Below, piece by piece: positions 58,883-64,000 of a stretch of 64,000 nucleotides of DNA. Under the pieces are notes generated by a model. It saw only the letters and a list, made by a program, of their open reading frames with translations, was not told the DNA's origin and searched no databases. The position numbers and the translations under genes are program-made. The stretch comes from Sphingobium yanoikuyae (lineage in GTDB: Bacteria > Pseudomonadota > Alphaproteobacteria > Sphingomonadales > Sphingomonadaceae), in NCBI RefSeq assembly GCF_034424525.1, contig NZ_CP139979.1, positions 4,859,501 to 4,923,500 of the forward strand. The letters run 5' to 3'. How positions within the stretch are numbered: the stretch's first letter is position 1; each line of letters opens with the position of its first letter.

Positions 58883-59347
58883 ATGCGGTGGGTCTTGTCT
58901 TTCCCTCTTTTGCTGATCGGCCTGCCGCCGGTGGCCGCGCAGGATATCGTGCCGGTGGATGAAGCGCCGCTCGCCCAGCGTACCGCGATGGAGCAATATC
59001 AGGCGCGCACCGCTGTCGTCCGGCCCTGCGATCGCAGCGGCGGCGGCATCGTCGTCTGCGGCAGCCGGGCGGAGCGCAATGCGAAGGAACGGCTGCCGCT
59101 ACCGCGCGAACCGGTCGAGGGGCGACCGCTTGCCGGTGACACGCCCCGCGCTTCCGCTGCCGCACCCAGGCAAGGCGCCTGCGGTGTCGTCGGCGGGCAG
59201 GGGACGGGTTGCGTCGGTGGTGGCGTGCCGATCCTGGGCGCTGCCATGCTGGCCGGCAAGGCCATCACCCATTTGCTCGACCCCGACGCCGACATGGCGC
59301 CACCGCCGCCCCTGCCGGATTCGGTCAAGGGCGCCGGCCAGCACTGA
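58883..59347 (+). CDS. Secreted hypothetical protein, sphingomonad type
   Basis: A 154-residue exported protein. A signal peptide runs from RWVLSFPLLLIGLPPVAAQ. The mature part has CDRSGGGIVVCGSRAERNAKER, a Cys pair motif common in sphingomonad secreted proteins of unknown role, and a second Cys pair in GACGVVGGQGTGCVGGG, followed by LLDPDADMAPPPPLP. ATG 58883 directly precedes the signal peptide; ATG 58859 would put acidic residues in front of it. It faces hom tail-to-tail. Confidence 0.7.
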   Translation: MRWVLSFPLLLIGLPPVAAQDIVPVDEAPLAQRTAMEQYQARTAVVRPCDRSGGGIVVCGSRAERNAKERLPLPREPVEGRPLAGDTPRASAAAPRQGACGVVGGQGTGCVGGGVPILGAAMLAGKAITHLLDPDADMAPPPPLPDSVKGAGQH

Positions 59348-59367
59348 TCCCACCGGTCCCGGCGCGA

Positions 59368-60672
59368 TCAATCCAGAATATGCATGACCATCGGCGTGTC
59401 GAGCAGGCTGTCGGAGCCGGCCAGCCGTTCCAGCGTCTCGCGCACGCAGCGTTCCTCGCCGGCATGGGTGACGATCGCCACCAGCACGCCGTCGGCCTGG
59501 TTGGCGCCGCGCTGGATCATGCTCTCGATCGAGACGCCGGCATCGCGGGTCGCGGCGGCAATCTCGGCCAGCACGCCGGGGCGATCCTGCACCTTGAAGC
59601 GCAGATAGGCGCGGCCGATCCGCTGGCCGGCGTCGGCCGGCTGTTGCGGGGTCAGGGCGGCGACCGGCATTGCCAGCGCATCGCCATATTCGTCGCGCGC
59701 CACGTCGATCAGGTCGGCAACCACGGCCGAAGCGGTCGGGCCGTCACCCGCGCCACGCCCCTGGAAGAAGAGACGACCGACGAAATTGCCCTCGGCCACC
59801 ACGGCATTGAGCGAACCGTCGACATGGGCCAGCGGATGATCGAGCGGCACCAGCATCGGATGGACGCGCTGGAACAGGCCTTCCGGGCCGTTCTCCGCCA
59901 TGCCGACCAGGCGGATGCGGAAGCCCAGCGCCGCTGCCTCGGCGATGTCGGCGGCGATCACATGGCGGATGCCGGTGGTCGCGACATGGTCGAAGTCCAG
60001 TTCGGTGCCAAAGGCCAGGCTGGCGAGGATGGTCAGCTTGTGCGCGGCATCGACGCCGTCAATGTCGAAGCTCGGATCGGCCTCGGCATAGCCCAGTTCT
60101 TGGGCTTCCTTCAGCACCTCGTCAAAGCCCCGGCCTTCCTTCTCCATGGTGGTCAGGATGTAATTGCAGGTGCCGTTGAGGATGCCATAGACGCGGCTGA
60201 TCTCGTTGGCGGCCGCGCCTTCGCGCATGCCCTTGATGACCGGGATGCCGCCGGCGACCGCCGCTTCATATTTGAGCGCTACGCCCGCCTTCTCGGCCCG
60301 GCTGGCAAGGTCGAGGCCATGATGGGCCAGCATCGCCTTGTTCGCGGTGACGAACGGCTTGCCGGCGGCCAGGCACTGGCGCGCGAGGGTGAGGGCCGGG
60401 CCGTCGGCACCGCCGATCAGTTCGACCACCACGTCGATATCGTCGCGGGTCGCCAGCGTCGTCATGTCGTCGACCCACTCATAGGGGGACAGGTCGACGC
60501 CACGATCCTTGTTACGGTCGCGCGCGGAGATGGCGACGACCTGAATCGGGCAACCGGCACGGCGGGCAATCAGGTCGCCATTGGTGTTGAGCAGGCGAAT
60601 GACGCCGCCACCCACCGTTCCGAGGCCAACGAGCGCGACGCGCAGCGGGGCATGGCGGTGGAGATTGGTCAT
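59368..60672 (-). CDS. hom: Homoserine dehydrogenase
   Basis: A 434-residue enzyme that reduces aspartate semialdehyde to homoserine, the branch point to threonine and methionine. The NAD(P)-binding fold begins LVGLGTVGGGVIRLL. Next come the catalytic segments TANKAMLAHHG, GGIPVIKGMREG and NGTCNYILTTME, and then EAQELGYAEADPSFDIDG. The C-terminal ~75 residues are an ACT domain (VQDRPGVLAEIAAATRDAGVSIESM), which should bind threonine for feedback control. ATG 60672 follows the family start. Confidence 0.95.
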   Translation of the reverse strand: MTNLHRHAPLRVALVGLGTVGGGVIRLLNTNGDLIARRAGCPIQVVAISARDRNKDRGVDLSPYEWVDDMTTLATRDDIDVVVELIGGADGPALTLARQCLAAGKPFVTANKAMLAHHGLDLASRAEKAGVALKYEAAVAGGIPVIKGMREGAAANEISRVYGILNGTCNYILTTMEKEGRGFDEVLKEAQELGYAEADPSFDIDGVDAAHKLTILASLAFGTELDFDHVATTGIRHVIAADIAEAAALGFRIRLVGMAENGPEGLFQRVHPMLVPLDHPLAHVDGSLNAVVAEGNFVGRLFFQGRGAGDGPTASAVVADLIDVARDEYGDALAMPVAALTPQQPADAGQRIGRAYLRFKVQDRPGVLAEIAAATRDAGVSIESMIQRGANQADGVLVAIVTHAGEERCVRETLERLAGSDSLLDTPMVMHILD

Positions 60673-60781
60673 GGCGTTTCCTGGTCCTTCGCACTGTAAG
60701 AGCCGCGCTGATAGCGGCCCGAACGCCGCTGTCCAAGGAAAAGCACAGTGGCGCCTAATTGAAAGATAAGTGCGTAGGCGG

Positions 60782-61660
60782 TCAGTTCGGCTTTCGATTG
60801 CGTGCGCAGCGGCCAAGTGCATTGAGGACGAACTGATAATCGGCGCGCGCCGCTTCGGCGTCCTGCACTGCCAGGGTGCGAACCGAGCGGGCCGGCAAAG
60901 TGGCCGGCAGGCTGCAGCTCAGCCGATACCAGAGCAGGCTGCCGGGGGCAGGGGCGCGGGCGGCTTCGTCGACGATTTCGCCCAGCGCCACGGCCCAGCT
61001 GGGCTGTTGTCCGGGGCGGCGGATGATCGACAGCGACACCGGATCGCCATTTTCGGTGCGCAGGAAAATCTGGGTCTCGCCTTCGCCGGCGATCGTGCCG
61101 GCAACATGGAAAGCGTCGCCCAGGCCGATGATTCGCGGCGGTGCGTCCGGCGCAACCAGCGCCGATAGAACGGTCTTTACCCGTTCGACCTCGGCGGGGG
61201 TGGCGGCGATCTGCGCATCGCGCGCAATCAGCTGAATCTGGCCCGGCCGCCCGCCCGGACGGGCGAACAACAGCACTTGCGCCTTCTTCAGCTTGGGTAT
61301 CTTGCCCTTCGAATCGAGGCGGGCGTCATAGAGGTAGCCAACGGTCGGGCTTATGCCCCCTTCGCCGCGAATCAGTGCGGTCACTTCGGCCTCGACATAG
61401 ACCCTGCGATAGCCCGCGGGGACGTCCGGAGCCTGTTCGGGCTTCAACGGGACGATGTTGCTTATGCGCACGTTGGCAACCAGCGGTGCCGCATCGGACA
61501 GGTCCGCAATGTCGGCGTAGGTCAATCCGGCGGCAACCGTCGATGATTGCGCTGTCATCGAATTTGTCTGAGAAAATGCCGGAAAAACGGCGGTATATGA
61601 GGCGGAAATGAGGCACAGCGAGGCGAGTGTCTTCATGGCCATGGTGGATTTCTTCTGCAT
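60782..61660 (-). CDS. Secreted conserved hypothetical protein
   Basis: A 292-residue exported protein with a signal peptide (KTLASLCLISASYTAVFPAFSQ). The mature domain has DIADLSDAAPLVANVRISNI and RVYVEAEVTALIRGEGG, then VGYLYDARLDSKGKIPKLKKAQVLLFARP, reading as an all-beta fold with two late cysteines (RLSCSL, GRCARN). No enzyme motif is seen; it resembles sphingomonad envelope proteins of unknown role. Start ATG 61660 or the internal ATGs at 61642 and 61636 are all possible. It is on the same strand as hom, 109 bp upstream. Confidence 0.72.
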   Translation of the reverse strand: MQKKSTMAMKTLASLCLISASYTAVFPAFSQTNSMTAQSSTVAAGLTYADIADLSDAAPLVANVRISNIVPLKPEQAPDVPAGYRRVYVEAEVTALIRGEGGISPTVGYLYDARLDSKGKIPKLKKAQVLLFARPGGRPGQIQLIARDAQIAATPAEVERVKTVLSALVAPDAPPRIIGLGDAFHVAGTIAGEGETQIFLRTENGDPVSLSIIRRPGQQPSWAVALGEIVDEAARAPAPGSLLWYRLSCSLPATLPARSVRTLAVQDAEAARADYQFVLNALGRCARNRKPN

Positions 61661-61909
61661 CTTCGTCCTATGCTGTCAGCCCGTGGCAGGGATGTCACAG
61701 GCAAGTCATTCCGGTGTGTGATGGTAAACGCAAGCCGGTAGTTCGATAAAGCGTTTGCGTGCCACGATGCGCCGCGATAGGAGTTCGCACGGTAGCAAAT
61801 GGACGGATAAGGGCCAAAGGTGGTCGGGGATAGCCCCGGGCAGCTCGGGCCGTTTTTGGCTGATTTGTACAACCCACTGGTAAGATGAGTTAAGGAGTGT
61901 CGTTGCCGA

Positions 61910-62572
61910 ATGGCCTATGCTGACCACTCGCAAGGATCGAGTCGCACGATATCGATCGTCATCGTCGCCCTGATTCACGCTGTTCTCGGCTATGCCTTCG
62001 TCACCGGTCTTGGCATGAAATATGTCAAAAAGGCGGCGGAACAGCTGAACGTGATCGACGTGAAGGAGGAGCCCCCGCCACCTGACGAGGAGCCGCCGCC
62101 GCCGCCGCCGGACAAGCCGATTGAGCCTCCGCCGGTCGTCGCGCCGCCGCCGATCGTCCAGACCCCGGCCCCCGCGCCGCCGATCCAGACGGTTCGGACG
62201 CCGCCGCCGGTGTTCAATGAGGTTCCGGTGCCCGCACCGCCGCCGGCCCCGCCGCCGCCGCCCGCTGCAAAGCAGGCTGCAAAGGGCGTGTCGCCGCGTG
62301 GCAATCCGGGTTCCTGGGCAACCACGGAAGACTATCCTTCGCGCGCTCTGCGTGAAGAAAAGCAGGGGACCACTGGTTTCCGTCTTGAAGTGGGCGCCGA
62401 TGGCCGTGTCACGAGCTGCACCGTTACGCAGTCGAGTGGCTCGCCTGAACTGGACGACGCAACTTGTAAGCTGGTTTCCCGCCGCGCGCGCTTTAGCCCC
62501 GCGGAAGATGACCAGGGTAACAAGATCCCGTCGACCTACGCGAACCGCATTCAGTGGCGGATCCCGCAGTAA
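61910..62572 (+). CDS. tonB: TonB energy-transducing protein
   Basis: A 220-residue periplasm-spanning protein that passes energy from ExbB-ExbD to outer-membrane receptors. One helix (TISIVIVALIHAVLGYAFVTGL) anchors it. Then a Pro/Glu-rich rod (EEPPPPDEEPPPPPP to PAPPPAPPPPP) spans the periplasm, and the C-terminal domain has GTTGFRLEVGADGRVTSCTVTQSSG, the strand-helix pattern of TonB-C. A TAAGGAG site precedes the ATG. It is followed by exbB, with which it forms one functional unit. Confidence 0.94.
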   Translation: MAYADHSQGSSRTISIVIVALIHAVLGYAFVTGLGMKYVKKAAEQLNVIDVKEEPPPPDEEPPPPPPDKPIEPPPVVAPPPIVQTPAPAPPIQTVRTPPPVFNEVPVPAPPPAPPPPPAAKQAAKGVSPRGNPGSWATTEDYPSRALREEKQGTTGFRLEVGADGRVTSCTVTQSSGSPELDDATCKLVSRRARFSPAEDDQGNKIPSTYANRIQWRIPQ

Positions 62573-62643
62573 TTTAAACGGGAGGGCAGGCGCCCGGCGC
62601 CGCTCTCCCCTTTCACGATCCTTTTGAGAGGGAAGTCTTGAAC

Positions 62644-63399
62644 ATGTTGATGTATCTCGCAGCCGCGGCGCCCAAGCCGGAAAACCCGTACGGCCTGATG
62701 GAAGCCCTGGAGCAGGGCGGCACCATTGCCTGGACCGTCTTCATCATCCTCTGCGCCATGTCGGTCGGCACTTTCTACATCCTGTTCACCAAGCTGATCG
62801 AACAGCAGAAGGTGATCAGCCAGGGCAAGAAGATCCGTGCGACCTTCTGGCGCGCCGCTTCGCTGAAGGAAGCTTCGGCCAAGCTCGAAAAGAACTCGGC
62901 CTACAAGCAGATCGTCGATGACGGCATCAAGGCTCAGGAAGAGCATGGCAAGCTGAAGGATCCGGTCGAAGCCCATGACTGGCTGCACGGCTCGCTGGCT
63001 CGCTCGGAAGCCGCGATCAACTCGTCGCTCGGTGGCGGCCTGGCGTTCCTCGCCACCGTCGGTTCGACCTCGCCGTTCATCGGTCTGTTCGGTACCGTTA
63101 TCGGCATCTACCGCGCTCTGATCAAGATCGGTGCTGCCGGTCAGGCCTCGATCGACGCCGTTGCCGGCCCGGTCGGTGAAGCTCTGATCATGACCGCGCT
63201 GGGTCTGGCCGTGGCCGTTCCCGCCGTTCTGGCCTACAACTTCCTGCAGCGCCGCAACAAGGCGATCTCGGAACAGCTGAACGGCTTCACCGTCGACCTG
63301 CTGGCCTACCTGGTTTCGGACGGCGCCGTGAAGCCGACCGTTGCTGCCGCTCCGGCCGCTGCTGCTGCCAAGCCGGCTGCTGCGCCGACCAAGGCCTAA
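62644..63399 (+). CDS. exbB: ExbB/MotA-TolQ family proton channel protein
   Basis: A 251-residue inner-membrane channel subunit. Three helices are visible: GTIAWTVFIILCAMSVGTFYI, then after a long cytoplasmic loop LAFLATVGSTSPFIGLFGTVIGIYRAL, and MTALGLAVAVPAVLAYNFL. These carry the ExbB/TolQ signatures (the T/S and FGTV-IG motif lining the pore). It assembles as a pentamer around ExbD. Start ATG 62644 has GAGGGA about ten bases upstream; TTG 62638 is closer to the site but rarer. The tail is Ala/Pro-rich. Confidence 0.93.
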   Translation: MLMYLAAAAPKPENPYGLMEALEQGGTIAWTVFIILCAMSVGTFYILFTKLIEQQKVISQGKKIRATFWRAASLKEASAKLEKNSAYKQIVDDGIKAQEEHGKLKDPVEAHDWLHGSLARSEAAINSSLGGGLAFLATVGSTSPFIGLFGTVIGIYRALIKIGAAGQASIDAVAGPVGEALIMTALGLAVAVPAVLAYNFLQRRNKAISEQLNGFTVDLLAYLVSDGAVKPTVAAAPAAAAAKPAAAPTKA

Positions 63400-63423
63400 T
63401 CGCCTTAAGACGCCGGTTCGGGC

Positions 63424-63468
63424 GCCGGGTGGCGGCTGCGACCACCCGGCCCCTGCCGGACAGGGGCC
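63424..63468 (+). other. Tandem hairpins between exbB and exbD
   Basis: Two adjacent stems occur in the 113-bp gap: 9 bp (63424-63432 with 63442-63450) and 8 bp (63448-63455 with 63461-63468). They overlap by three bases, so they would compete with each other. No T-run follows. Confidence 0.6.
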
Positions 63469-63512
63469 CCGGTTAACGGGGCACCTACGACACCAAGGTT
63501 AGGATTGTATCA

Positions 63513-64000
63513 ATGGCAATGAGTGTTGGCTCCGACGGCGGTGACGACAAGCCGATGTCCGACATCAACACGACGCCGCTCGTCGACGTCATGCTGGTGT
63601 TGCTCATCATCTTTCTCATCGCGGTCCCGGTCGTCGTCCAGACGGTCGATCTGCAACTTCCCAAGGTGGCGTTCGAGCCGACCACGACGAAACCCGAAAA
63701 TGTTTCCTTGTCGGTCACCTCGGCGCCCGACGGCAGCTGTGCGGTTTACTGGAACCTGACCAAGGTCAGCTCCGACGAACTGCTCGATCGCGCCGTCGCC
63801 AAGCTGGAAGCGGACATCAAGAAGGCTGGTGGTGTTGAAAATCTGACGCCCGAGGATCTGCCCGAAGTGCATATCCGCGGCGACATCAATACCCCCTATC
63901 GTTGCATCGGCGGCACCATCTACACGATGCAGCGCGCCGGTTTCCCGAAGGTGGGCTTCATCTCCGAACCGGAACCCGGTTCGACGACGACCCGCCTCTG
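63513..64000 (+). CDS. exbD: ExbD/TolR family protein (cut by window end)
   Basis: The first ~162 residues of a biopolymer transport protein; the window ends inside the gene. It has the N-terminal short cytoplasmic part (MSDINTTPLVDVM) carrying the key Asp, D24 in LVDVMLVLLIIFLIAVPVV, whose side chain takes part in proton flow, followed by one membrane helix. The periplasmic domain is longer than average, with VSLSVTSAPDGSCAVYW and LPEVHIRGDINTPYRC. It works with ExbB and TonB, encoded just upstream. Confidence 0.92.
   Translation, partial: MAMSVGSDGGDDKPMSDINTTPLVDVMLVLLIIFLIAVPVVVQTVDLQLPKVAFEPTTTKPENVSLSVTSAPDGSCAVYWNLTKVSSDELLDRAVAKLEADIKKAGGVENLTPEDLPEVHIRGDINTPYRCIGGTIYTMQRAGFPKVGFISEPEPGSTTTRL

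Overview
The window reads as chromosomal DNA of a sphingomonad alphaproteobacterium, most likely Sphingobium or a close relative. The grounds are the high GC content, the block rpmF-plsX-fabH-ihfA-merR, a class I lysyl-tRNA synthetase, glpX and hom close together, a class I PHA synthase followed by a phasin, a large TonB-dependent receptor and a tonB-exbB-exbD locus. The assignment comes from gene content alone; no database was searched. No prophage, CRISPR array, rRNA or tRNA gene was recognised.

Layout. 0-16 kb: an HNH protein, a DUF3617 lipoprotein, an HPP membrane protein, a GT-C-like membrane protein, a metallo-beta-lactamase-fold enzyme, a Cys-type sulfatase, MarC, a DUF2235 hydrolase, a soluble chemoreceptor with its signalling domain at the N-terminus, an EamA transporter, a DUF3667 zinc-ribbon membrane protein, a TonB-dependent receptor and class I fumarase. 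16-23 kb: a GST, then class I ribonucleotide reductase (nrdA, nrdB) interrupted by a DUF559 nuclease gene whose ends are long imperfect inverted repeats; then small proteins and a His/Pro-rich glycine-zipper protein with a structured leader region. 22.6-27.8 kb: a nuclease, a truncated haemoglobin behind a perfect FNR-type box, RidA, an ArsC-like reductase, a glycerophosphodiesterase, an Rrf2 regulator, a glyoxalase II-like hydrolase and a MAPEG protein.

27.9-37 kb: L32, fatty acid initiation (plsX, fabH), IHF alpha, a MerR regulator, an acetyltransferase, SixA, a DinG-type helicase, a PilZ protein and lysK. 37-45 kb: two RcnB-like secreted proteins around a 2OG-Fe(II) oxygenase; a haem oxygenase overlapping a bacteriophytochrome hybrid kinase (chromophore synthesis plus receptor); a LigB-type dioxygenase; and a translationally coupled trio of two membrane proteins and an orphan 2Fe-2S subunit.

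45-64 kb: an aminotransferase, phaC, a phasin with a basic Lys/Ala/Pro-rich N-terminal tail and a paired PhaR-like operator, clpS, glpD-glpK, catalase, a MASE1-PAS-GGDEF protein, a MerC protein behind a Zur-like box, glpX, hom, a secreted protein, and tonB-exbB-exbD (exbD is cut by the window end). Energy from TonB-ExbB-ExbD would serve receptors such as the one at 11.8-14.1 kb.

The strongest leads for novelty are the DUF559 cassette inside the nrd operon, the dual-start histone-tail phasin, the perfect 28-bp inverted repeat at 9.4 kb, and the interleaved-stem region ahead of the glycine-zipper gene.
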